Source: Diploptera punctata (Eukaryota; Arthropoda; Insecta; Blattodea; Blaberidae). From it: a stretch of 64,000 nucleotides of DNA. Location: contig JASPKZ010001234.1 of assembly GCA_030220185.1 (NCBI GenBank), positions 470,415 to 534,414 of the forward strand, in the 5' to 3' direction. The notes beneath the pieces are model-generated. The model ran no database searches, was not told the origin of the DNA, and saw only the letters and a program-made list of their open reading frames with translations. The position numbers and the translations under genes are program-made. Positions 30,641 to 40,830 of this stretch are shown one piece after another. Within the stretch, counting starts at the first letter, position 1; each line of letters opens with the position of its first letter.

Positions 30641-31285
30641 ACATTGCACTCTACGTTTTGCATCTATATTTTCTCCTAGATGGCGGTCATGTAGAAAGGC
30701 AGTAGAATATGTGTAAAACTTCACAATAGCATTGATTTTTCAATCATTGCCTTCCTTCATTGAAACGGATAGTGACTTTAGAGACACTCTGCATAAACAA
30801 CTTTAACAACTTATAACGTAGATATTTTTTCTCTGAGACCTGGATTCGTTATTTCAAATTACTTGCCTACAGTTTTTCCATAACTGTTATTTTGTTCATA
30901 ATGCACGTGATGCATGTTAATAATGCAAGCGTTACATCCGTGAAGAGATTCTCGATGATATTTCTCGTTGACATTTTTTGAATACTCTTTTGTGTACCAT
31001 AACCCGAATTACTTTTAAAATTTGAATAGAAAAAAAAACCATTCGCCTGGTTATAAGATAGTATATAAATTAATTTGAATAGCCTGAAATTGTAGCCTTA
31101 ACCATTAAGCGTAGCTAATAGTTGTTAGCATTTTTCTCAAACGACTTTTTTTACCAAATTGTTTTTAGCTTATTTAATGAAACTAACAATCATTATGATT
31201 TATTTGAAACATTTGAAGTTGCAGTAAAATTTTAGTTTGGTCTGTATTACTTATTTAAGACTTACGGTTTGTTTATATTTGCATC
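30641..31285. other. no recognisable feature
   Basis: AT-rich spacer. Confidence 0.45.
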
Positions 31286-31465
31286 TTCATCTGAGAAGAA
31301 TGGCAAGAAATAGACTTCCAAAATTGGCATTCCAATATACCCCAACTGGACATAGGGACCAAGGAAGACCAAAACATCGGTGGAAAGATCAAGACCATCT
31401 TCGCTAGGTTTACCGTACAGGCCACATGGCCTAAAACGAATTTGTTCATGATGATGATGATACTA
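31286..31465 (+). mobile_element. LINE family G, short 3' end copy
   Basis: Begins within the RRMARN codons and runs through LPKLAFQYTPTGHRDQGRPK, HRWKDQDHL and stop, to 'caggccacatggcctaaaac' and (ATG)n near 31448-31461. It is nearly identical to the longer copy at 32645-33080, about 1.5 kb downstream. Confidence 0.85.
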
Positions 31466-32344
31466 ATAGCAATTCAGTGAATAAATTGGACAAATCATAA
31501 AAAAACATATTTTTACATTAGAAAACAATTAAAACTTAATGATGATGCTTTTATATTTTAATACGTAGGCAATTATTGAATCATTTATTTCGACAACTTT
31601 TTCCTCTGATAATAATAGTTGTCATGTTTTGTAAGTTAGATATTACTTTTCCTTGCCCAAAAATCACTAAATTACTGAATGTGAAATATTTCGTTCCAGT
31701 CTCTCAACTATATAATTTTGATTTCTTCGTCTTCCTTTCACTCTTCCCTCCTTCCATAAGCTTTTTGGAGTTCCTTATTGGTGATTGTCATCTGTGTCCT
31801 GGTCGGCCCAAATATCATTTTCCCTGTTGGTTTCTATACTTTTACTACCGGTAATATGTTTTGTGTCAACTAGTCATACTAAGAATTTATAATTCTTAAA
31901 ATGTATTTATTTCCTAGTAAACTAAAAGTTATTTAATATAATAATAATAATGAAATATTTTGTACCGGTTTTTTAATTTTTAATTTACAGAAACAAAAGT
32001 ACAGTTATTAGACAAATATGTAAATTTAAATGGTGTGTTCCATGTTTTATTTGATTAATTTAACATAATTTATTTCATACATAAATAAATATATATATAG
32101 CGTATAATTTTCTTTTTTCATCCAACCATCACAAACACACAACATTCATATTACAATTACGTACATAGAAACAAATTATGTTACACCTGAATTATAAGAC
32201 ATGAAAAATTAAGATGTTATAAAATATATACACTTAGCCCTTCTTTTTACACACTAAAATTAGAATATTAATCAATTTACGTGATAATAGTAAATCGGTA
32301 AGAATGGTATTGATAATAATTTGATTTAAAGAAACCACTCATTA
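31466..32344. other. no recognisable feature
   Basis: Very AT-rich. The 92-codon frame at 31576-31854 has no motif. Confidence 0.45.
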
Positions 32345-32351
32345 ATACACG

Positions 32352-32388
<37 letters not shown>
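32345..32388. repeat. (TA)n microsatellite
   Basis: About 44 bases of TA flanked by CA/AC steps. Confidence 0.95.
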
Positions 32389-32392
<4 letters not shown>

Positions 32393-32644
32393 CAAAGCAA
32401 TTAAATCAAATTATTATTATTATTATTTTATTTTAGATAAATATTAGATTCGACAGGCATAACTTGATTCCCTGTGATAGGTAATTCCAGACGTACAAGC
32501 AATTTTCATGCTGTGAGAAAAAAGGGTTGAAAGTTCATTTATAATATATTATAATTATATAAGAAGTGTATTTGCAGAGTATAAGAGTAACATTGATTCA
32601 AAATTACAAAAATATAATAAAATGAAGGGGTAATACGAAGACAT

Positions 32645-33080
32645 TTTGGTAAACAGATGAGGACAGAGACAAAACTAAGATTACATAACATCACATCAAA
32701 AGCTGCTCTAAAATACGGAAGTGAAATTTGGATTTTAAATAAAAGAAACTCTCATAAACTTCAAGTAAGCCAAATACGCTTCGTACGATCATTGTTAGGA
32801 GTTAATAGACTGGATCACCAAAGGAACACTATTATCAGAGGAAAACTTGGAGTAACAAGTTTAAATGAAGATATACAAAGATACCAACATGAATGGAAAA
32901 ATCATCTGAGGAGAATGGCAAGAAATATACTTCCAAAATTGACATTCCAATATACCCCAACTGGACATAGGGACCAAGGAAGACCAAAACATCGGTGGAA
33001 AGATCAAGACCATCTTCACTAGGTTTACCGTACAGGCCACATGGCCTAAAACGAATTCGTTCATGATGATGATATAATTA
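32645..33080 (+). mobile_element. LINE family G, 3' end with 121-codon open frame
   Basis: The open frame 32657-33022 encodes a reverse-transcriptase C-terminal tail: ETKLRLHNITSKAALKYGSE, SQIRFVRSLLGVNRLDHQRN, HEWKNHLRRMARNILPKL, YTPTGHRDQGRPKHRWKDQD. The 3' UTR has 'caggccacatggcctaaaac' and ends in (ATG)n near 33061-33074. The palm domain is missing, so it is a 5'-truncated copy, but its frame is still open, implying fairly recent insertion. Confidence 0.85.
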
Positions 33081-33189
33081 TATAAACATGTATCAGCTGT
33101 CAAAGTTGTGGATTAAATTATAATGTTAAAATTATATAGAATAAAAGCATTGCAAAAATATGAAATATGAACAATTAAACTAATAATAA

Positions 33190-33560
33190 TTAATTCGTTA
33201 TCTCAGTCAAAGTTATGTTTATTTAAGAATTAGTCGACGTTTCGATCCCCTTGTGTGAGAATATTCTCAAGACATTAATTCTTATTGTTGAAATAAAAAT
33301 TGTCTGTATTAAAGATCCTGTGAACTTGACATTTCCAGCAATAATTAGAGATTCACTATTTATAAGTTGTGCACTACCTTTTATAGTTTTCACAAATTTC
33401 TCTTCCATACAAGGCACAAATAAATCATACTTCTTACAACAACTCTCCTTAAAGTTTATAGATAGTAATTTCTCTATAGACACAGTTATTATTATTAATT
33501 TAAGTACTCTCAGGAAACAATATAAAGAAATATTCAATATATAAATAATTAACACCTAAA
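33190..33560 (-). repeat. possible Penelope-like leader fragment
   Basis: On the minus strand RINVLRIFSHKGIETSTN (plus 33232-33290) recalls a stretch (ENI.TQGDRNVD-like) found in Penelope-like elements. The rest of the frame at 33223-33555 has no motif. It is a weak call from a short pattern. Confidence 0.3.
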
Positions 33561-33589
33561 TGTGATACGGTATAGGGAACCTTCCTATA

Positions 33590-34449
33590 TGATCATCATC
33601 ATCATCATCATCACTCCAGGGATTAGGCAATTGCCCGTTCCGACTTCATATTGCATCAGCCCAACATCTTCTAGGTCTTCCAACATCACGTCTTCCTCTT
33701 GCTTGATAATTTCTTGCTAACAATGGATATCTCTCCTTACCATTCCATCCATGTGATCAATCCATTTCTGTCTGTAATTCGTGACTTTATCCAATAAAGG
33801 CTGTACTTTCAATTCTTCTCTTATATCCTCATTTCTTATTCTATCAAGTCTTGTACATCCTTTTACTTGTCTTAGGAACCTCATCTCCGCCGTCTGTATT
33901 CTATCCTGTTTATTTCGTTCGAGCCCAAGTTTCACATCCATAGAATATTGTGGGAACCGCCATAACATTATACATTTTTATCTTGGTTTCTTTTCTAATT
34001 TTATTTTTGAATGTTATCTGTATTGTTCCACACACCGTCTGAAATGTATTTATTTTGGAGTCAATGTCTCTTTCCACATTGTAGCCAACATCACAGCCCA
34101 AATATTTGAAACTAGACACCTGTTCTATACTTTGATTTTCTAAAATAATTTTGGATCTCACTGGATCTCTTCCTCTAAAAGCCATGGTCTTCATTTTCCT
34201 TACAGAAATCTTTAGATCGTATAATTTACATATTTCATTTAATGCATGCATTGATTTCTGTAAGTCGTCTTCATTTTTCTGTATTATGATTACATCGTCA
34301 GCAAATAGAAGATTATTTATGCACACTTTATTATCCATTCTTATTCCTGGATTCACTAAAACTTTCCATTTATTTAAAATATGATGCGGAAGGATATCTC
34401 CCTTGTTAAGGTTTGTAGTAATTGTGCGTTTAATTTGCGACGGATACAA
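33590..34449 (-). mobile_element. LINE family A, 5'-truncated copy
   Basis: Closely matches 26760-27540 in the opposite orientation. The minus-strand open frames 34449-33910 and 33968-33717 contain NKWKVLVNPGIRMDN, NNLLFADDVIIIQKNEDDLQ (FADD at plus 34294-34305), SSFKYLGCDVGYNVERDID and YGCETWARTK. The KQDRIQTAEMRFLRQVKGCT tail follows, and the (ATG)n 3' end is at 33592-33613. One frameshift separates the two frames. It lacks the TA expansion that broke the other copy. Confidence 0.88.
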
Positions 34450-34559
34450 GAAGCTAAGTAACTGGAAATAGAAGCAATAAATAGGAGAACTAGATAGTGC
34501 AATTTTAAGAGGCGTAGCTATGACAATTCTTGGAAATATTGAGAAATCTGAGCATGTGT

Positions 34560-34740
34560 TCGATTTTTTTTTTTTTCCAAATGCTCCAGGTTGTCATTTT
34601 GACATTTTTGGTGTTGTCTTCTGGCATGGCGTACTTGTAACCCACTTCTGAGGTTGGCGCCTGGAAGGCGGGGTTACGTTGCCCCGATAATATGAGAGTT
34701 AATGAAGATGGTGATGGTAATGATGGTATAGAGAGTACTG
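34560..34740 (-). mobile_element. SINE family S4, body fragment
   Basis: 'ggcgcctggaaggcggggtt' at 34655-34674 and 'taacccacttctgaggttgg' at 34636-34655 match S4. The tRNA head is missing. Confidence 0.65.
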
Positions 34741-34769
34741 CAAATTATTTTCATTTTCTTGAATAATCA

Positions 34770-35215
34770 CCACAACATCAGCATACATTAAAACGTTTAA
34801 TATTCCAAATGGTATGCGGAACTTCACATAAAACATTAAATAACAAAACAAAAAGAGATACTAGATTATAAAATATTGTTAGTTCCTGCATTACTTTATG
34901 GGAGCTAAACTTGCAAAGTAGAATAAAAAAAAAACAAAGTAGAATATAAAGCGGTGAAATGAACTTACTTAGAAGAACAAAAGGTTGCACAAGATTGGAT
35001 CGGATGAAGAATGAAGATATAAGAACAGACTTAAGTATATATCCACTGAATGAAAAAAATATCAAAGAATACAGAGACACGTAGAAAGAAATAATGTAAC
35101 AAGATTACCAAAAACAGCATTTAACTACAAGCCAACAGGATCAAGGAATGTAGGAAGGCCAGTGAGAAGATGGCCAGAACAACTGTGAGGCGGAGCAGGC
35201 AGCTTGCCCAGCCCG
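34770..35215 (+). mobile_element. LINE 3' remnant (family H), heavily decayed
   Basis: Pieces across frames are ILLVPALLYGS near 34875-34907 (the usual YG(C)ETW site), LLRRTKGCTRLDRMKNEDI-like codons near 34967-35022, and RNVGRPVRRWPEQL-like codons near 35146-35190. It is broken at almost every step. Confidence 0.55.
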
Positions 35216-36004
35216 TGAAGTAAAGAACATTAAACATGTATCTAAAACATATTATGAACACGTTGAATTTTGTTTGATATTTCGTCGCTAATGTTGGTGT
35301 CACAATGGTTTGAACCAAAATTCCTTTTTAAACTTGTAGGACTTGAGACGCTTTTGCGAATTAAGCAGCTTGTATTTAAAATTTGGTTGTGCTGGCAATA
35401 TGAAATGTATATTTTTATCCTATGTTTTAACTCCCTACATAAGACCTGATCATTATTCAATCGTTCACATTCATCACGAAATTTGACTCACTAATTCTGC
35501 ACTAGATAAAATACAATTTTATTTATCACGCTGGCTCTATCCCTCTAAATACAAAAATGGCAATCTAAATTTTCTTTACGTTTCACATAATTTTGTTTAG
35601 AGTTATTGAATATATGCAGAATAATGAATAGAAAATACATTCTTACCGCAGAATCACAAAATGGAGTTTTCATATAAATGTTTCGTCACTCTGTACGTAA
35701 TAAATATCACACAACTGCTTCATTCCACTAGTTGGCGATCGGCTTTGTGAACATCAGTCAAGTGCAGCTTTCATGTTATCAAATATCAAATGAATTCTGT
35801 TCTGTGTGTATTTGTTTTTGGTAACATATATCCCAGGTTATGTAAACTTGATTTAATATTAGCAAAGTAGATTCTAGTAGCAGAATTTATTTGTTTCGGT
35901 CAGTATTAGACACATTCGGATTTAGTTTATAATTGATTTTTTCCTGATATGACAGTCCAATCCAACATTTACTTTGACTCCTGACAAAAAACCTCGAAGA
36001 AACC
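35216..36004. other. no recognisable feature
   Basis: AT-rich spacer with short meaningless frames. Confidence 0.45.
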
Positions 36005-36095
36005 AATTAGGTTTGTCATCGCCGGGATTTGAGAACAAGGTCTCCTGAATACATGTCTCAAATGCTACAGCATGAACCAACCCACTCTGTACATT
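36005..36095 (-). repeat. tRNA-like SINE fragment
   Basis: The minus strand carries a B-box-like GTTCTCAAATCCCGG (plus 36022-36036) preceded by 'tgtagcatttgagacatg'. No body or second copy is identified. Confidence 0.35.
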
Positions 36096-36251
36096 TGATT
36101 GGACAATGTTTTAATGGAAATACTCTACAACACCTGGCGTGAAAAAGGTTTCTAAGTTCCAATTATACACCATGCGCATGCGTCAACAAACGTGAAGCGG
36201 TTTATACTATGGAATCACTGGATGCAGCCAACATATACATGATATTTATCA

Positions 36252-36352
36252 AACCTAAAAGCTAACCTAACGCAATTTAAGTATTCTAAACTGTGAAACA
36301 CCAACCTAGAAGCTAACCTAACGCAATTTAAGCTCTCTAACCTGTGAAAGAA
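36252..36352. repeat. two-copy tandem repeat, period about 51 bp
   Basis: 'agctaacctaacgcaattta' occurs at 36260-36279 and again at 36311-36330, each preceded by AACCTA(A/G)A and followed by AAG, a TCTAA block and a CTGTGAAA block. The two copies differ at several positions. The surrounding sequence (36353-36930) shows no gene. Confidence 0.9.
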
Positions 36353-36930
36353 TGAAACGCCCAAAAATAAATAGTAAGTTCTGAAATTCTTAAGTATATG
36401 TGTACAGTTAATTAGTACATACTCTATATTGACTGCACTGGAACACGTCTTTTTTGTTGCATAGAATATTCGTTAAAATCAATATGGCTGCTACGTATGT
36501 ATTTAAATATCATAGAAACATATTCAAATAATCGTTAGAAAAAATATAAAAACCATTGTATATGGTGGGAAATAATTAAAAAAAGAAAAGAAATCTTAAG
36601 AATGCAATTTGACAGGAATTTATGAATGAATTAAAAAATTCGCGTCACAGTTGTAAAGTTTAGTCCTAAAATTAATTAGAATAAGATTATATTCTTGATT
36701 ATGAGTTTCTTGTTTGTCCTCACACACCCGACTTCCCTTAAGGGACTAACATCATTTAAATAAAGCAGTTTGCCTCTCTCATTGACTGACTTTTATTTTA
36801 TTGTTCAACCATCTTAATTTTAGTAAACTATGCTCGATCACCTTAACCTGAACAAATTATATAACTATAGTAGCCTAATCTCATTATTGTTTTACAAAAC
36901 ATGAAAGAAGTAAGTTTAAGAGAATAAGAC

Positions 36931-36934
36931 AATA

Positions 36935-36980
<46 letters not shown>

Positions 36981-36996
36981 GTAATAATAATAATAA
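36931..36996. repeat. (AAT)n microsatellite
   Basis: About 22 units of AAT with one GTAAT interruption, directly upstream of the Penelope-like fragment. Confidence 0.95.
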
Positions 36997-36998
36997 TA

Positions 36999-37722
36999 GA
37001 CCGAATAAGAGATGGATTCAACTTATTCAACTTTATCCAAGAACTCAACTACATTAAGTATATGGCAAAAACCAATGGCTATAATGAAGAATTCATAGAT
37101 AAGCTCGTAAAAAAACAAAAAAGGAAGAACAACATAACCAACATAACTAAACTAGAAAAAGAATCTGACAAGAAGAAAACATGGATAACACTTACATACA
37201 CAGGAAAAGTAACGACAAAATTAGCCAATGCACTAAAGAAAGCCGACAAAAACGTAAAAATAGCATACGGAACCAATAACAAATTAAACAATATAATAAA
37301 CAATAACATTGAAGAAAATAACATTTTCAACAGCAAAGGAGTTTATAAATTGACAATGTAAGGACTGCAACAAATTTTATATAGGAAGGACAAACAGGAG
37401 TTTTAACATCAGATTCAAAGAACATTTTCGAGACTTCATTCACGCAGAAGGGAAATCAAGCTATGCAAAACACGTTATCCATGAAGGACATCGCATGTTA
37501 AATATTGAAAACACCCTAACAGTAATGCACAGAGAAAATAATCCAGCGAAGATAAACGTACTCGAAGAGATGGAAATCATGAAAGCAGCTCACAACAACG
37601 ACAGCCTGATAAACGAAAACGACCCCAATACATGCAACCCCCTCTACCAGATCTTCAGTGAAACACCAGTTTTGAATCCTGCCGATGATGGGACAAGTCC
37701 CGAAAGCGCTACAGTTAAATGA
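36999..37722 (+). pseudogene. Penelope-like element, C-terminal part with GIY-YIG endonuclease
   Basis: The first frame (37002-37361) covers the thumb/linker region: FIQELNYIKYMAKTNGYNEE, TWITLTYTGKVTTKLANALK, ANKLNNIINN-type sequence, then the start of the nuclease KGVYKLT (near 37335). After a one-base shift near 37356 the domain goes on with CKDCNKFYIGRTNRSFNIRF (YIG at 37378-37386) and KEHFRDF, AKHVIHEGH, and ends EEMEIMKAAH...NDPNTCNPLYQIF with TGA at 37720-37722. GVYK plus YIGRT is the GIY-YIG signature, and reverse transcriptase followed by GIY-YIG is characteristic of Penelope-like elements. The reverse-transcriptase palm is absent. Confidence 0.85.
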
Positions 37723-38080
37723 TTAATTAAGTTGAGGAGACGGACCGTTCAGGTGAATATTCCATAATTTTATATTAATTTTGAATAATACCTCATCGGA
37801 ACACATCATGAATCTTATAAAAGTTGATTCTTAAATTTAGTTTGAGAATTAAGGAACAAACGTTTTTTTTCATTAATCGCATAACTTATTAAAAAAATAT
37901 TTAATTAAAAACTTTTTATTATAACTTTGGTCCAGATTTTGCATCCATTTGCACATTTTCCCCCTAGACTTAAATCTACAGAGCCAACACACCAACTGTA
38001 GAATAACGTTAAGAAATTGGATCTGGAAATAAACATCAATAAAACTAAATAAATATATGTTCACACATAAAAGTGCATTA
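37723..38080. other. no recognisable feature
   Basis: AT-rich spacer, possibly including the 3' end of the Penelope-like element. Confidence 0.4.
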
Positions 38081-38560
38081 AATAATGGAGATGGGCAGTT
38101 AATGATAAATGAGGGAAATTTTCAGAAGTGGCTGAATTCAAACAATTACGACAATACTTAAAAATAGGAATGAGATGCATAGTGAATTTAAACATAGGCT
38201 CATTTCTGAGAATTCATGCTATTATGCATTTAATGGGACTCTTGTCATCCCTAATTCTCTCTAAAAACGTTAGACTGTAAATATATATGTGTAAAAATGT
38301 TATTCTCCCAGTTAAATATGCATGAATTGGAAATGAAAGAGGGGAAGGAAGCTTCTTGAAGGAAAACCAGAAGGAAAACGCCAAGTTGGTAAATCAAGGA
38401 TGAGATGTGAGATTAACATTAACCATGATTTGAGGAATATAGATTATACAAGGGATGGTTGGAAATCATTAGCTCAGGATACAGATATATGGAGAGCTTG
38501 TGTTCTCGCGGCCATGAACCTACGGGTTCGATAAAGCCAATGAGTTAGATAGAGTTAAAT
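38081..38560 (+). mobile_element. LINE family B, 3' end, decayed
   Basis: 'taatgataaatgagggaaat' (38100-38119) starts the match to the TNEGNFEEVAEF region; 'gaaggaaaaccagaaggaaa' (38357-38376) and 'acctacgggttcgataaagc' (38518-38537) continue it to the 3' end. Most of the middle is deleted. Confidence 0.75.
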
Positions 38561-38689
38561 GTACATGCATAGCCATTAATATTATATGATTCATCACTTT
38601 TTCAGATGAATATAATTGCATGTTTTATCCATCTTTATAAATCCATATTTTTTACATGGTCATTGGCTTCAATCCATCCATAGTAATTC

Positions 38690-39020
38690 TGCCCGAGGGC
38701 AGGTCTTTCACTGCAATCATAGCATTTTCATGCTATGCTTCCAGCTTTACTAGGGAATTGTAGGTGTGGTAGCTTCCCGTTGCTTTCCACACCAGTGAAG
38801 GATAATGATGATGAATGATGATAATGAGAAGGATGATGATGGCCATATGATTTCGGGGACCGTTTGGGCCTTAACGTTTTCCTGACATTTGTCTTACAGG
38901 TGAGGAAAAACCGCGATAAAAACCTCACCCAGAAAAACTGCCCCGACTGGGGATCGAATCCGGGCCCGCTGCGTGACAAGGCAGCACGGTACCTCGAGAC
39001 CACAGCGGTGGACATTGGCT
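38690..39020 (-). mobile_element. tRNA-derived SINE, family S2, near full length
   Basis: The minus-strand head lies at plus 38940-39015: B-box GGATTCGATCCCC near 38949-38961 and the 'gtccaccgctgtggtctcga' start at 39016-38997. The body has 'tcttacaggtgaggaaaaac' at 38892-38911, a CAT/ATC-rich stretch (38806-38845), and the end 'ctgcccgagggcaggtcttt' at 38690-38709. Confidence 0.8.
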
Positions 39021-39696
39021 GCAATAATACCTATTATTATAAATCCATATTTTTAGTATTACAAGTGCCTATGCGATATTCATAGGGTTTTCGAACTTTT
39101 TTTTTTTTTTCCGTTTTCGATGTTAAATTGTCTTCCAAGCACCCTTTTATAAATGAGATAAACACAAAAAAATATTATTGAATAAAAGTAACTTCAGGAG
39201 GCGATTAAGTATGGATAACTTGAAACATTTTTTTGTTATTGGAAAATACTGTAAAACATGTTGGATAATCAAATGTGAAATTTCTTAAATTCATATTAAG
39301 GCAACCACGCCCTTATTTCAGTGGAATTATTTATTAAAGTAAATTGTTGTATAACGAATTAATTGAATTAATATAAGAATACTATGCTCATAGTTTATTT
39401 ATATATTTTGGAACCGTTTTAAGCATAATTGCATACAATTTTGTAAATTATAGTGAATATAAATCCGGCCCCAAATTATCACATATGAATAAATTAGTAG
39501 CAGTGTACGTGCGGGTTAATATGTGAAACACGGTTTCAGATTTAAACCAAAAACAGGTGTTGATTGTGCTAGTGACTAGAAACTTCCTATCATAAGTATT
39601 AACATCTTCGCTTCAGATAACTAAAATTTCTTCACTCAAGTACACACAATGGCTGGACCAGCCTAAGAAGTCTTTAGCACTCCTAGTGGTTACAAT

Positions 39697-39698
<2 letters not shown>
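39021..39698. other. no recognisable feature
   Basis: AT-rich spacer with no coding signal. Confidence 0.45.

Positions 39699-39747
<49 letters not shown>
39699..39747. repeat. (TA)n microsatellite
   Basis: About 49 bases of TA next to the tRNA-like head of the S3 composite repeat. A matching TA run closes the region at 40168-40201. Confidence 0.95.
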
Positions 39748-39755
<8 letters not shown>

Positions 39756-39767
39756 AAGAAAAATAAA

Positions 39768-39838
39768 TGTCTGGACGGGATTCGAACCCGGAACTCTGAG
39801 TCTGTACCTCAGCGTGTTATCCATTACACCACCAGGCG
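39768..39838 (-). repeat. tRNA-like cloverleaf, S3 head (minus copy)
   Basis: The 71-nt unit can fold as a tRNA: acceptor 5' CGCCTGG, D-stem GTGT/ACAC around AATGGATA, anticodon stem CTGAG/CTCAG around GTACAGA, and a T-arm CGGG-TTCGAAT-CCCG. The acceptor 3' strand CCAGACA has mismatches. It lies in a dispersed repeat with family flanks on both sides, so it is a SINE head and not a tRNA gene. Confidence 0.7.
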
Positions 39839-39884
39839 AATCCAATTCAAACACATTTAAACATTTAATTATTACATCGATAAA

Positions 39885-40000
39885 GCGTCACTGCTATAAA
39901 GTAAAAATATTCTCTTTAATTTGCTTACTTGTTATAGTCAGCTACTAGATGGCAGTGAAGACCGAGTTCTCGCGACATCTGGTAATAATGGAGAATATAA
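39885..40000 (+). repeat. S3 spacer with conserved hairpin
   Basis: Shared with 12750-12860 and, in the opposite orientation, 9436-9545. It contains a 9-bp stem, 39943-39951 (TACTAGATG) with 39976-39984 (CATCTGGTA, one G-U pair), around a 24-nt loop starting GCAGTGAAGACCGA. The equivalent stem in the 12.8-kb copy has different bases at four positions, and pairing is kept in both. Confidence 0.75.
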
Positions 40001-40036
40001 TACATATATAAGAAAAATAAGTGTTTGAATTGGATT

Positions 40037-40107
40037 CGCCTGGTGGTGTAATGGATAACACGCTGAGGTACAGACTCAGAGTTCCGGGTTCGAATCCCAT
40101 CCAAGCA
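40037..40107 (+). repeat. tRNA-like cloverleaf, S3 head (plus copy)
   Basis: The same 71-nt cloverleaf as 39768-39838 in opposite orientation, differing at only a few bases (T-arm 3' strand CCCAT, acceptor 3' strand CCAAGCA). It is followed by the family tail 'tttatttttcttattatgcc' (40108-40127) and a TA run. The two heads form an inverted pair about 200 bases apart. Confidence 0.7.
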
Positions 40108-40164
40108 TTTATTTTTCTTATTATGCCATATTAAGCTTGCATTGCTCAATGTTAAACATTTAAT

Positions 40165-40210
<46 letters not shown>

Positions 40211-40211
<1 letters not shown>

Positions 40212-40830
40212 AATGAGTGAGTATGTAAGTTTGTCCTTTATGGACTCGAAAGCTACTTGACCGATTTGAATGTTTTTTTATCGTTTAGAGATTTTTTTCT
40301 GCAACAATTAACTATATAATATATTATCATACGTACTACAGAACTGGGACTAAAAAAAAGACATCGGTGCACTCAAAAAGTCGCTTTTCCAACGCATAAA
40401 CAATATGCTGTCTAAACTGTTATGAATAGAACAAGTCAATGTGCATATAATTGAATTTTTCAAAAAAAATCTACAAAAACAAAGTCCATGACAGCATATG
40501 TCTATCTTTTACGGGTTTTTTTGTCTTTCAGATCATTAATGCCAAGAAGATTGGGATAAGTAGATTCCTGGTCAAGCATAGCAGCGCACGGTGGGCATTC
40601 TTTTACAGATAATTCACAATAACCAATTTTGTCTTTCAGCTCATTTATGCCAAGAAAATCTGGATAGGTAGATTCCCGGACAACCTCCGGTAATCATCAC
40701 GGGGTATCTAAATAATTACGATAGGCCTATACATTTATAGTTATTTTTCTTTTTACTTATTCAACTAAACATAAAAACACACTTTATTTATTTAGGCTTG
40801 GCAGCACACGCCGGATATTAGCTAGTAAAT
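40211..40830 (+). mobile_element. Helitron-like repeat, non-autonomous
   Basis: Shares wording with 55181-55666: 'gcatatgtctatcttttacg', 'attcttttacagataattca' and 'tcatttatgccaagaa'. It ends 'gccggatattagctagtaaa' near 40811-40830, resembling the CTAG-T end of Helitrons. The related copy at 55181 starts TCTAATATAC plus AATGAATGTTTGT, the kind of 5' start common in arthropod Helitrons. A block of about 118 bases is internally duplicated (about 40506-40565 and 40624-40683). No helicase coding is present, and the assignment is by similarity of termini only. Confidence 0.45.

Noticed and set aside
33251..33544. 97-codon plus-strand frame with hydrophobic stretches
   Set aside because: It has no ATG-supported start and no motif. 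The opposite strand has a weak Penelope-like pattern, so it is likely a shadow.
36931..36996. CRISPR-like regular repeats
   Set aside because: This and the other short regular repeats are uninterrupted microsatellites without spacers, and the genome is eukaryotic.
39768..40107. Two functional tRNA genes
   Set aside because: They fold as cloverleaves but carry the flanks of a dispersed repeat, have acceptor mismatches and lack a sensible anticodon loop.
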